Assembly: GCA_027622195.1 (NCBI GenBank)
Contig: JAQBZO010000007.1
Coordinates: 1-64,000 of the forward strand
Direction of reading: 5' to 3'
DNA length: 64,000 bases
Source of the DNA: Planctomycetota bacterium
GTDB taxonomy: Bacteria > Planctomycetota > Phycisphaerae > Phycisphaerales > SM1A02
Part shown: one piece after another, positions 1 through 8,351 of the stretch
How the letters are laid out: each line of letters begins with the position of its first letter
Position numbering within the stretch: the first letter of the stretch is position 1
The notes under the pieces: generated by a model
Database searches by the model: none
What the model saw: only the letters and a program-made list of their open reading frames with translations
Told to the model about the DNA's origin: nothing
Made by a program: the position numbers and the translations under genes

Positions 1-825
1 GTCCTTCGCATCAATGTCAACGGCGATGACTTTCCTGCCGACGCGAATAAGAACTACTCGATTCCCCCGACGAATCCCTTCGTTGGCATCGCAGGTGAAG
101 ACGAGATCTTTGCTCGCGGAATGCGCAATCCGTTCCGTGCCAGTTTCGACTCTGGCACAGGAGTCCTCTGGATCGGAGATGTCGGAGGCACCCTGCGCGA
201 AGAGATTGATACGCTTGACCCCGCACTTCATATGGCCGCCAATTTCGGGTGGAACTGCGCCGAAGGCACCTCATGCACCACGAATGCCAACTGCACATGC
301 GGTGGAACTCTTCGCGCACCTGTGTACGACTACCTGCACTCGGTTGGACTGTGTATTACAGGTGGATCGGTCTACCGCGGCTGCGCCATGGCTGACTTCG
401 TTGGAGATTATTTTTTCGCTGATTACCAGAACAACAAGATCTTTTCTGGAACAGTGACCGCATCCAACGGACTCACAGCGGTGATCGAACGCACGGCGCA
501 ATTCGCAGGAGGAAACACCTCCATCACTTCGATCTGCGAAGGGGGCGACGGAGAGTTGTATGTCACGAATCACACGGCAGGAACGGTGCGAAGACTTGTG
601 CAGAGCCCGGCTCCTCCTGACACGAATGGTGATGGAATCCCCGATGTGTGTCAGTGTCCAAGTGACATCATTGAGAATCAGATTGTCGATGGCGCGGACT
701 TGGGTGTGCTCCTTTCCGAGTGGGGACCCGCTCTGCCAACGACACTGAGCGACATCGACGGCAGCGGCATCGTCGACGGAGTGGACATCGGCATCATGCT
801 GTCCAACTGGGGACCGTGCCCATAA
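1..825 (+). CDS. Secreted glucose/sorbosone dehydrogenase-like protein with dockerin-like tail (5' partial)
   Basis: The gene runs in from the left edge, so its start and any signal peptide are missing; 274 residues remain. Residues about 39-46 (RGMRNPFR), WIGDVGG, NFGWN, ITGGSVYRG and DYFFADYQNNKI match the C-terminal half of the PQQ-type glucose/sorbosone dehydrogenase beta-propeller family. Many family members are secreted sugar or aldose dehydrogenases; the substrate cannot be read here. After the propeller come a calcium-type DTNGDGIPD motif and two repeats around VDGADLGVLLSEWG and VDGVDIGIMLSNWG, a dockerin-like tail typical of exported Phycisphaerae proteins. Extra Cys residues (CAEGTSCTTNANCTC) suggest disulphides outside the cytoplasm. 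The family call is firm; the enzymatic activity is inferred. Confidence 0.85.
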   Translation, partial: VLRINVNGDDFPADANKNYSIPPTNPFVGIAGEDEIFARGMRNPFRASFDSGTGVLWIGDVGGTLREEIDTLDPALHMAANFGWNCAEGTSCTTNANCTCGGTLRAPVYDYLHSVGLCITGGSVYRGCAMADFVGDYFFADYQNNKIFSGTVTASNGLTAVIERTAQFAGGNTSITSICEGGDGELYVTNHTAGTVRRLVQSPAPPDTNGDGIPDVCQCPSDIIENQIVDGADLGVLLSEWGPALPTTLSDIDGSGIVDGVDIGIMLSNWGPCP

Positions 826-888
826 ACAAGAAGTTCGTATATTTCGTGAATGAGCAATCCAATTGAACCGATACGGCGCTGAAGGTCT

Positions 889-1347
889 ATGATTCCCCAC
901 ACTCGCATGGTCAGTTACCGAACGATCTCAAGATTATTGGCTGTTGTGTTGCTGATTTGTCAAGCGACCATCGGTACAGCACGCGGTCAAGTGGTGTGCC
1001 TTTCGACCATGGCGCATGATGAGGTGAACGATCACAAGTGTGTCCATGAGGATTGCACTCCGATCGATCAGCATGCGCATGAAGTGTCTGTTGTGGTCGA
1101 TCCGCAACACGATCCTTGCGACCACTGCATCCATGTGGAGAGTGTTGATCATCCATCTCAGATTCGACAACGAGCCTGCGAGGGCGAGCTCAATGTTTTT
1201 GCGCCAGCGATGCCTTGTGGTTGGTTCGAAGTGTCCATGCCTTGGGCGCTCGAAGTCACTCCAATCCGCCACGCTCGGTTTCATCCACCCGATCCCGAAG
1301 AGTGCGCGCAGCAACTTTCACTGCGCGTCACTCGGCTCTTGATCTAA
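889..1347 (+). CDS. Small exported His/Cys-rich protein heading the metal-efflux operon
   Basis: A 152-residue protein of no recognised family. It has a signal peptide (hydrophobic LLAVVLLICQATIGTARG ending near residue 33) and then a stretch dense in possible metal ligands: MAHDEVNDHKCVHEDC, DQHAHE and DPCDHCIH. A GAAGG sequence lies just upstream of the ATG at 889; ATG 907 is an alternative that keeps the signal peptide. It lies 84 bp upstream of a tripartite metal-efflux operon in the same direction. A periplasmic metal-binding or sensing role is my inference from composition and position. The C-terminal third (DPEECAQQLSLRVTRLLI) has no ligand clustering. Confidence 0.6.
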   Translation: MIPHTRMVSYRTISRLLAVVLLICQATIGTARGQVVCLSTMAHDEVNDHKCVHEDCTPIDQHAHEVSVVVDPQHDPCDHCIHVESVDHPSQIRQRACEGELNVFAPAMPCGWFEVSMPWALEVTPIRHARFHPPDPEECAQQLSLRVTRLLI

Positions 1348-1366
1348 GACACGAATGGTGATGATC

Positions 1367-1383
1367 GCACGCTTTTTGCGTGT
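1367..1383 (+). terminator. Possible intercistronic hairpin upstream of the efflux genes
   Basis: GCACGC and GCGTGT form a six-pair stem (one G-U) around a TTTTT loop, followed by a T-rich stretch (gttgttgcttttct). It lies between the small His/Cys-rich gene and the outer-membrane factor gene. It could be a weak terminator or attenuator that lowers readthrough into the pump genes. The stem is short, so this is only a candidate. Confidence 0.25.
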
Positions 1384-1431
1384 GTTGTTGCTTTTCTCGT
1401 GTTCGGTCAATTGAATCGGAAGGAATCACCC

Positions 1432-2769
1432 GTGAAATCTCACTTTCCCACGTCTCTGTGGATGACGGTCTCGATCGCTGCGATCCTGCATGGATGCGCT
1501 TCCTATGAACCGCAACCACTCGATCCTTCGGCGGCAATGCGGCAACTTGAAGATCGCACCACAGTGGTGACTGAACGCGACAACCCCACCAACTCAATCG
1601 GACTCACGCTCGCCGAAGGCGAGACGGTGGCACTGCTCTACAACCCAGCCCTGCGAATCGCACGACTTGAGGCTGGAGTCGCGAAAGCCACCGCTGAACA
1701 CGCTGGACTCTGGAGCGATCCCGTCACGGGCATCAATTTCAACGACGTCTCGCAGGTCGCGAGTCCGGGCTCCACACTCGGTGGACAAATCGCGCTGACG
1801 ATTCCGATCTCTGGGCGACTCGAAGCGGAAACCGATCGCGCCAATGCATCCCTCTTCGCCGCCCTCGCGACCGTCCAATCATCTGAATGGACAACGCGCA
1901 TTGCATTGCGGCGTGCCTTTGCGGTGTGGACGAATACACGACTCCGCATCGACACTGTTGCACAGACCGTTGCGGTCATCACTCAGATCGCCGGAATCGT
2001 GCACCGAATGGAACAAGTCGGGGAAATGCCTCGTGTCGAAGCAAGACTCTTCCAACTTGAAGTCGCCATCGCCCAAGCACAATCGAACCAACTCACTGGG
2101 CAACTTTTTGAAAGAGAAGTCGAGATCAAAAGCATTCTCGGACTCGCTCCTTGGGCCGCCATTGCGCTCGCTCCGGCGATCATGCCTTCGTGGGAATCGC
2201 TCGACTTGGCAACGCTGCGGAAAGAGATGACGGCGAGAAGCCCGCTCATTGAAGCACTCCGCGCTGAATATGCAGTGGCCGAAGCATCACTCAATGTCGA
2301 AATCCGCAAGCAGTATCCAGACATTGAGGTTGGACCCGCCTACAACACCGATGGCACGAACGACTTCACAGTCGGCGTCACCCTTCCACTCCCACTCTGG
2401 AATCGCAACCGACAGGGAGTTGCAACGGCGAAGGCAGAGCGTGAACTGATGCGGGTTCGATTCGATGCGACGATTGAGTTGCAACTTGCCGATCTCGAAT
2501 CTGCCTCGGCGGTGTGTCAAAGGACAGCAAAGCAGCGAACCGCACTCGAAAGAGACATCGCCCCACTCGCCGCGCAACAGTCCGAAGAAGTTCAGAACAT
2601 TGCTCGGCTTGGCGAAGTGAACACATTGCTCTTGCTTGAATCATTGAAACGGACCCAAGAGGCGCAACTTTCCCTCATTGACGCACGCGAAGCAGAATGG
2701 ATTGCGATGATCCATCTTGAGGGATTGATTGGACCTGCTCCACGAAACGAGGTTGCCCATGCACGCTAA
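1432..2769 (+). CDS. Outer-membrane efflux lipoprotein, TolC/CzcC family
   Basis: This 445-residue protein is the outer-membrane channel of a tripartite metal exporter. I start it at GTG 1432 because GGAAGGA at 1418-1424 lies 7 nt upstream and the product then has a lipoprotein signal with lipobox LHGC (Cys22); GTG 1399 would add 11 unlikely residues. The rest is long amphipathic helix with two related halves, as in the OEP/TolC fold: about residues 55-245 (GETVALLYNPALRIARLEAG) and about 255-430 (ARSPLIEALRAEYAVAEASL, TVGVTLPLPLWNRNRQ). The latter phrase is characteristic of CzcC/CusC-like proteins. Its end overlaps the next gene by 11 nt, supporting co-expression with the adaptor and pump. 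Confidence 0.88.
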   Translation: MKSHFPTSLWMTVSIAAILHGCASYEPQPLDPSAAMRQLEDRTTVVTERDNPTNSIGLTLAEGETVALLYNPALRIARLEAGVAKATAEHAGLWSDPVTGINFNDVSQVASPGSTLGGQIALTIPISGRLEAETDRANASLFAALATVQSSEWTTRIALRRAFAVWTNTRLRIDTVAQTVAVITQIAGIVHRMEQVGEMPRVEARLFQLEVAIAQAQSNQLTGQLFEREVEIKSILGLAPWAAIALAPAIMPSWESLDLATLRKEMTARSPLIEALRAEYAVAEASLNVEIRKQYPDIEVGPAYNTDGTNDFTVGVTLPLPLWNRNRQGVATAKAERELMRVRFDATIELQLADLESASAVCQRTAKQRTALERDIAPLAAQQSEEVQNIARLGEVNTLLLLESLKRTQEAQLSLIDAREAEWIAMIHLEGLIGPAPRNEVAHAR

Positions 2770-4135
2770 TGCCACCCTACATTCCTTCACCGCTCGACTC
2801 GCACTCGTTGCAACCGTAACCCTAAATGGCTGTACCGCCGAAGACGCACCATCTCCTTCAGCAGATGTGCACCAAGCTCCCCCCGCAGTCGCGAGTGAAT
2901 CACCAACCAATCGTGTCGATATCCCCGCTTCGGTGCGGCTCAATCTCGGGATTACATTCGCGAAGGTCGAGTCTCGCGCCGTGGCGCAAACTCTTCGAGT
3001 TCCTGGTCGATTCGAAGTGTTGCCCACCGCTCGGAGACAGTATCGCGCTCCGCTTGAAGGCCAAGTGGACCTCCTCGTGAACCAGTATCAAAGGGTGAAC
3101 GCGGGAGAAACACTCTTTCGCGTCCACTCGCCACAGTGGGGAGCGCTTCATGAGCAGATCACCGCCATGCAAGCGCGGGTTGAGTCCATGGTTCCCCTGC
3201 GAGAAGCGCATCGAATCCACGAGGCGAGCATCGCATCGCGTGTTTCCTTGTGGCAAGCGCGACTCGAGCAACTCGAAATACTTCGCATGGCCGGCGGAGG
3301 AAGTGCTTCTGAAACAACGAGCACGCGCGAGTCGATCATCTCAGCCACCGCAGAACTTGCTGAAGTGAAGGAGCAAGAGGCTGAGCTCCACGCACAACAG
3401 AAATTGTTCGAGTCCGAACTTCGGTCACTCACCGCTCGGCGCGCACTCGTGTTGCAGTCTTTGGATTCGACGGCATCATCGTCTGGCGCAGACTGGACCA
3501 ACCGCTACGACATGGCGGCGCAAGCTCCAGGAGTCATTGAGTCGCTTGACGTCGTGAGCGGAGGACTCGTTGCTGACTCTGGACTTGTACTCGTCATCGT
3601 TCAACCCGAACTGATTCGGTTTCGAGCTCGCGCATTGCAATCCGACCTCGGGCGGCTCCACGATGGACTTGCTTCAATCATTGTGCCGCCTCAGGGAGGA
3701 TCCATTCCGCTTCAAGATTCAATGAGTGGTTCGCTTCAAATCGGGCTCTCTGCTGATCCAGACGAGCGCACGATAGACCTCATCGTTCAACCATCGTCCA
3801 TCGCCAGTTGGGCGCGCGCTGGAGTCTCGGCGCACCTCGAGATCACCCTCGAGGGTGGCGAAACCGAACTCGCTATTCCCCTTTCTTCGGTCGTGCGCGA
3901 TGGGGTCACCCCCATCATTTTCCGCCGCGATCCTGCGAATCCTGACAAGGTGATTCGCCTCGAGGCCGATCTTGGAATCACGGATGGACGATGGATTGTC
4001 ATCAAGAGCGGCGTGAAGGAAGGTGACGAGATTGTGCTCGACGGGAACTATCAACTCATGCTCGCCACCGCTGGAAATGCTCCACAAGGCGGACACTTTC
4101 ACTCAGACGGAACATTTCATGAAGGGAAGGACTGA
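2759..4135 (+). CDS. RND efflux periplasmic adaptor (CzcB/CusB-like lipoprotein)
   Basis: A 458-residue membrane-fusion protein linking the inner-membrane RND pump to the outer-membrane channel. ATG 2759 overlaps the upstream gene by 11 nt and gives a lipoprotein signal with lipobox LNGC (Cys25). The order is typical: a barrel/lipoyl half around RQYRAPLEGQVDLLVNQYQR, a long coiled-coil hairpin (about residues 135-235, rich in Ala/Glu/Leu), the second lipoyl half (AAQAPGVIESLDVVSGGLV), then beta-barrel and membrane-proximal domains ending in GVKEGDEIVLDGNYQLML. That last phrase is typical of the CusB/CzcB branch. A His cluster at the very end (GGHFHSDGTFHEG) may bind metal. It overlaps the RND gene by 1 nt. 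Confidence 0.88.
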   Translation: MHANATLHSFTARLALVATVTLNGCTAEDAPSPSADVHQAPPAVASESPTNRVDIPASVRLNLGITFAKVESRAVAQTLRVPGRFEVLPTARRQYRAPLEGQVDLLVNQYQRVNAGETLFRVHSPQWGALHEQITAMQARVESMVPLREAHRIHEASIASRVSLWQARLEQLEILRMAGGGSASETTSTRESIISATAELAEVKEQEAELHAQQKLFESELRSLTARRALVLQSLDSTASSSGADWTNRYDMAAQAPGVIESLDVVSGGLVADSGLVLVIVQPELIRFRARALQSDLGRLHDGLASIIVPPQGGSIPLQDSMSGSLQIGLSADPDERTIDLIVQPSSIASWARAGVSAHLEITLEGGETELAIPLSSVVRDGVTPIIFRRDPANPDKVIRLEADLGITDGRWIVIKSGVKEGDEIVLDGNYQLMLATAGNAPQGGHFHSDGTFHEGKD

Positions 4136-7100
4136 TGCTCGCCCGCCTCATCGCTTTCTCTCTTCGCAATAGTTCTCTCGTGATGCTGACTGCTGGAATG
4201 TTGGTGGTCTTGGTTGGCGTGAAACTCAACGACATCCCCGTTGATGTCTTTCCAGAACTGAATGCGCCCACCGTCGTGGTGATGACCGAAGCGGGAGGAC
4301 TCGCAGCAGACGAAGTTGAATTGAATGTCACCTTCCCAATCGAAACGGCAGTGAATGGCCTTCCGGGCACCCGTCGCGTTCGATCGGCGAGCGCAACGAG
4401 CCTGTCGATTGTGTGGGTTGAGTTCGACTGGGGCACTGATATTTTTCGCGCGAGACAACTCGTCGCCGAGCGACTCGCCGCAGTGCGAGAGTCGCTTCCT
4501 CCAGAGACGCATGCGGAAATCACTCCCGTCACGAGCATCACGGGCGAAATCATGCTGCTGGCTCTCTCTTCGCCTGATGGGAGTGTCGATCCGCTTGAAC
4601 TTCGCGCCTTCGCCGAGTTCGAGTTGCGCAACAAGATTCTCGCCGTGTCGGGTGTTGCGCAGGTCGTCGCGATTGGTGGATCACTTCCGCAGTTTCAGGT
4701 CAACGTGCGTCCCGATCAACTCGCCCTCTACGGACTCACCATCAGCGAGGTCGTCGATGCCGCGCGCGGCTCGCACAGCACCGCGAGTGCTGGATACCTC
4801 TCGAACTTCGACCATCAAGAACTTCCGATTCGACAGATGGCTCGCGTGCGGAGTGTCGACGATGTCAAGAGCACTCTCGTCAAGATCCATCACGGCGCAC
4901 CGATCACGATCGGGCAGGTCGCCGATGTCGTTCTGGGATCGGCACCACGCCGAGGCACCGCCGCGGATCAAGGCCTTTCGGCAGTCGTGGTGAGTGTCCA
5001 GAAATCACCTGGAGCCAACACGCTCGGGCTGACCGACAAGGTTGATGCCGTTCTTGATCAAGTTGAAGCGTCCATGCCCAAGGGGATGATCCTCAACCGT
5101 GATCCATTCCGCGCGTCGAGGTTCATTGATCGATCGATCAGCAATGTGGTTCGCGTGCTCGTTGAGGCGAGCGTGATCGTCGGCATCATCCTCATTCTGT
5201 TTCTACTCAATGTACGAACGACCATCATTACCCTCACTGCTCTTCCGCTCTCGCTTGCGGTGTCACTCCCTCTTCTTTGGGTTTGGGGACTCTCGATCAA
5301 TGTCATGACACTCGGCGGACTTGCCGTCGCCATCGGCGCACTCGTCGATGATGCCATCATCGATGTCGAGAATGTCTTTCGTCGGCTCAAACTCAATGAA
5401 GCACTTCCCCCCCACGAGCGCAAGGGGTTCGTGGACGTCATCTATTCGGCGAGCAATGAAATCCGTTCGTCCATGGTTTTTGCAACGGTCATCATCTGCA
5501 TGGTCTTCATTCCATTGCTCTTTCTCGACGGGATGGAGGGACGATTCTTCCGACCTCTGGGCATCGCCTACATCCTTTCGATCATGGCATCACTCGTTGT
5601 GGCGCTCACCGTCACACCCGCGCTCTGCAAGTTGCTCTTGCGTGGCACTCTTTCGCGAGGCGGTGCTGATGACCATGACGGATTCCTCGTGCGATGGCTC
5701 AAGGATGGATACGAGCCGCTCCTTCGAGTGTGCCTTCGCCACCGCGCGATGGTGTTGTCGGGAGCGGGCGCGTTGACCGTTTTCTCTCTCTTCCTCGCGA
5801 CCACTTTCGGCACCTCATTTCTTCCTGCATTCAAAGAGGGAACATTCACCGTCTTTCTGATGGCTCCTCCAGGAACTTCACTCATCGAGAGCGATCGCTT
5901 GGCTGGAGGAATCGAATCACAACTCATCGAGATCGCAGGCGTCAAGAGTGTGACACGGCGCACTGGACGGGCAGAGCGTGACGAGCATGCAGAACCCGCA
6001 TCGAGTTCTGAAGTGGAGGTCACTGTCGAAGAGGATGCTGACCAAGAAGCTGTTCGCCAGTCGATTGAGCGGATCATCGCCAATGTCCCTGGGGTGACGA
6101 CGATGATCGGGCAACCCATCGAACACCGTCTTTCGCATGTTCTCTCGGGAACCCCTGCGGCAATCGCCATCAATGTGTACGGCGATGACCTCGATGTACT
6201 GCGCCAACTTGCCGCCAAGATCGAAGTCGAATTGAAGTCAATCCCTGGAACACGCGATGTTGCCGCGAACCGCGAGGTGATGATCAACTCGTTGCCGATT
6301 CGATATCGACCACACGATCTCGCCGCCGCTGGGCTCACTCCTGCTGGTGCCGCGATGCAAGTTCGGCAAGCTCTCTTTGGAGAAACAGTCGCAGAGGTCA
6401 ATCAAGGTGTTCGTCGATACGACCTCGTCGTTCGGTTGGATGAGAGTGAGCGAGAGCGCATTGATCAAATCGCTGACCTTCAGTTGCACGGATCGAGTGC
6501 CGATGGACGGGGAGCGATCGTTCGACTTCGAGACGTTGCTGACATCGGACCCGAGCGCACAAGCAACCTTATCGCTCGCGAAAATACACAGCGCAAGGCG
6601 GTCATCTCGACCAACATTGCCGACGGATACAACCTCGGAGACCTCGTCGCGGCGGTTCGCAGTCGGGTGGATCCCATCGTGAATGATGTTGGGTATTCGG
6701 TCCACTACGGTGGTCAGTTTGAGGCGCAACAGTCCGCAAGCCACACCATTTCCGTCATGGGCATTGGAGTGGCTCTCGTCATGTTTCTCTTGCTCCAGTA
6801 CTCAACTGGAAAGTCACGCACGGCCCTCTTGGTCATGCTCAACCTTCCCCTCGCCCTCATCGGAGGCATCGTGGCGATTTACATCAGCGAGTCTCCATCG
6901 ATACTCTCAAACACGCTGTCTCTGATCGGACTCAGCACAGATCGTTACATCGCGCCGGTTATCTCAATCGCAAGTATGGTTGGATTCGTGACCCTCTTCG
7001 GAATCGCGGTGCGCAACGGCATCCTGCTCGTGAATCACTTCGACCATTTGCAAAAGGCGGAAGGGAAGTCCATCAGCACTTCGATCATCCAAGGATCGAT

Positions 7101-7320
7101 GGAGCGGCTCGTGCCCATCGTGATGACCGCGCTGACCGCCGCACTCGGTCTGGTCCCTCTCGCACTCGCCAAAGGCAAACCTGGAAGCGAACTCCTCGCT
7201 CCACTCGCTATCGTCGTGCTCGGTGGATTGTTGTCGTCCACCATTCTGAATCTTTTCGTTGTTCCCGCTGGTTATGCCCTGATGTTCGGGGCTCACAAGA
7301 AAGAAAGTTCCCCATCATGA
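4135..7320 (+). CDS. Heavy-metal RND efflux permease (CzcA/CusA family)
   Basis: A 1061-residue inner-membrane proton-driven pump, full length for the HME-RND family. The N-terminus has the usual first helix followed by a periplasmic porter domain (DVFPELNAPTVVVMTEAGG). The fourth helix carries GALVDDAIIDVEN at about residues 401-413, the acidic proton-relay motif. This double-Asp form differs from the usual CzcA and CusA motifs, so the transported ion cannot be named. The second half repeats the fold and includes FGIAVRNGILLVNHFDHL and the closing helices. The start ATG shares its A with the TGA of the adaptor gene. Cation export from periplasm or cytoplasm to the outside is family knowledge. 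Confidence 0.92.
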   Translation: MLARLIAFSLRNSSLVMLTAGMLVVLVGVKLNDIPVDVFPELNAPTVVVMTEAGGLAADEVELNVTFPIETAVNGLPGTRRVRSASATSLSIVWVEFDWGTDIFRARQLVAERLAAVRESLPPETHAEITPVTSITGEIMLLALSSPDGSVDPLELRAFAEFELRNKILAVSGVAQVVAIGGSLPQFQVNVRPDQLALYGLTISEVVDAARGSHSTASAGYLSNFDHQELPIRQMARVRSVDDVKSTLVKIHHGAPITIGQVADVVLGSAPRRGTAADQGLSAVVVSVQKSPGANTLGLTDKVDAVLDQVEASMPKGMILNRDPFRASRFIDRSISNVVRVLVEASVIVGIILILFLLNVRTTIITLTALPLSLAVSLPLLWVWGLSINVMTLGGLAVAIGALVDDAIIDVENVFRRLKLNEALPPHERKGFVDVIYSASNEIRSSMVFATVIICMVFIPLLFLDGMEGRFFRPLGIAYILSIMASLVVALTVTPALCKLLLRGTLSRGGADDHDGFLVRWLKDGYEPLLRVCLRHRAMVLSGAGALTVFSLFLATTFGTSFLPAFKEGTFTVFLMAPPGTSLIESDRLAGGIESQLIEIAGVKSVTRRTGRAERDEHAEPASSSEVEVTVEEDADQEAVRQSIERIIANVPGVTTMIGQPIEHRLSHVLSGTPAAIAINVYGDDLDVLRQLAAKIEVELKSIPGTRDVAANREVMINSLPIRYRPHDLAAAGLTPAGAAMQVRQALFGETVAEVNQGVRRYDLVVRLDESERERIDQIADLQLHGSSADGRGAIVRLRDVADIGPERTSNLIARENTQRKAVISTNIADGYNLGDLVAAVRSRVDPIVNDVGYSVHYGGQFEAQQSASHTISVMGIGVALVMFLLLQYSTGKSRTALLVMLNLPLALIGGIVAIYISESPSILSNTLSLIGLSTDRYIAPVISIASMVGFVTLFGIAVRNGILLVNHFDHLQKAEGKSISTSIIQGSMERLVPIVMTALTAALGLVPLALAKGKPGSELLAPLAIVVLGGLLSSTILNLFVVPAGYALMFGAHKKESSPS

Positions 7321-7826
7321 AGTCATTGAATGCCATCGTCTGCTCATCGTTTGTCACCACGCTCTCGGTCTTGATTGGCTGTGGAGACAAAACACCCGCC
7401 CCGCAGCCGGCGACCACCGCACCCACTGCGGCTGCCGATGATCACGGACACGATGATCACGGACACGATGATCACGGAGGACACGTCCCCGCGCCGGTCG
7501 TCGACCTCGGCTCTACCACGATCGGACCATTTCAAATCATCGCGCAGCGCGATGCCGGCGCCGTTGTGGCTGGTGGAGAGATCGCAGTCGATGTCGACGT
7601 GACGAGCACCACCACAAAGGCAATCGCTGTTCGGTTTTGGGTAGGAACCGAGGATGCGAAGGGATCGATGAAGGCGAAGGCTGACATTGAGAATCCAACG
7701 AGTCCGAACCGCTGGCACACCCATGTTGAACTTCCAAGTCCAATGACGAGCGATGCTCGCCTGTGGATTGAAATCGAAACGGCGAGCGGCGAGCGGTCGA
7801 CGGGATCTGTGGTGATTAGTTCGTAG
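7317..7826 (+). CDS. His-rich lipoprotein closing the metal-efflux operon
   Basis: A 169-residue lipoprotein (lipobox VLIGC, Cys22) whose ATG overlaps the stop of the RND pump gene. After a Pro/Thr/Ala linker, residues 41-56 hold three tandem copies of an Asp-Asp-His-Gly unit ending in GGH, a probable divalent-metal site. The remainder (about 60-169) reads as a small beta-sandwich (FQIIAQRDAGAVVAGGEIAV, ARLWIEIETASGERS) with a WHTHVELP motif that adds two more His. I do not recognise a named family. By position and composition it is probably a periplasmic metal chaperone or buffer feeding the pump. Confidence 0.75.
   Translation: MKSLNAIVCSSFVTTLSVLIGCGDKTPAPQPATTAPTAAADDHGHDDHGHDDHGGHVPAPVVDLGSTTIGPFQIIAQRDAGAVVAGGEIAVDVDVTSTTTKAIAVRFWVGTEDAKGSMKAKADIENPTSPNRWHTHVELPSPMTSDARLWIEIETASGERSTGSVVISS
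7437..7481 (+). repeat. In-frame 15-bp tandem repeat encoding Asp-His-Gly-His units
   Basis: GATGATCACGGACAC occurs twice exactly (7437-7451, 7452-7466), followed by a third copy with a 3-bp insertion (GATGATCACGGAGGACAC). It encodes the His-rich metal-binding stretch of the lipoprotein and could expand or contract by slippage without breaking the frame. Confidence 0.9.
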
Positions 7827-7956
7827 CACACCTGCACCGTTTCAGATATTCCTGATCCGATGGAGCCGGTAAAGCAACCGATGCCTGCAGGCGAACGAGA
7901 GGTCGTGGTGTCCACAAGGACCATTCGGAACGGCGCGACAAGTCGCTGATTTTCTG

Positions 7957-8337
7957 GTGACACGCGCGAATGAAATCACGAATTCTGCTCTCGAGCGTGC
8001 GCGAAACGCTGCTGAATCCAACCTCGTCGCGATCGATGCATCCATTCAATTCGAAAGCGAAGTCCTTCCAACTCAGCTCGCAGTGCATACAAATGTGAAT
8101 GCCTACGCGCTGCTCCAGCATGTCTCCGACCTTCGGAAGGAACGTGTGAGAGTCGCTGCAGAAGTCGCTGGAATGGAAGGCGTTTCCATCATCTCCCAAA
8201 GTGCCACGAGTGCATCCTTCTCGCTCCAATTGGCATTGGTCGGGGCGGCTGCGGCGGGTCTCTTCGCAGCGGCGGCGACCGCTTGGCTTCTGCACTTTGT
8301 ACGCAGTGTCAGATCGGCGATCAGGGCCACGCACTGA
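7957..8337 (+). CDS. Hypothetical small helical protein with C-terminal membrane segment, possibly a gene remnant
   Basis: A 126-residue frame from GTG 7957. Codon use looks coding: alternating helical segments (ALERARNAAESNLVAIDAS, LLQHVSDLRKERVRVAAEVA) followed by one strong membrane helix (LALVGAAAAGLFAAAATAWLL) and a short basic tail. No start with a good ribosome binding site is visible, and the frame stays open back to 7873, so the 5' end may be missing. A coiled-coil followed by a C-terminal helix next to surface-glycan genes recalls the end of a chain-length determinant (Wzz-like), but the usual proline-rich motif before the last helix is absent. Treat as unknown. Confidence 0.35.
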   Translation: MTRANEITNSALERARNAAESNLVAIDASIQFESEVLPTQLAVHTNVNAYALLQHVSDLRKERVRVAAEVAGMEGVSIISQSATSASFSLQLALVGAAAAGLFAAAATAWLLHFVRSVRSAIRATH

Positions 8338-8351
8338 TCGTGGGCGATGGC

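Noticed and set aside
5568-6401. 277-codon minus-strand frame opposite the metal RND pump
   Set aside because: Shadow of the czcA-like gene; low complexity, Ser/Thr/Arg-rich.
7437-7481. Short direct repeats considered as a CRISPR or regulatory array
   Set aside because: They are contiguous, in frame and encode a His-rich segment; there are no spacers.
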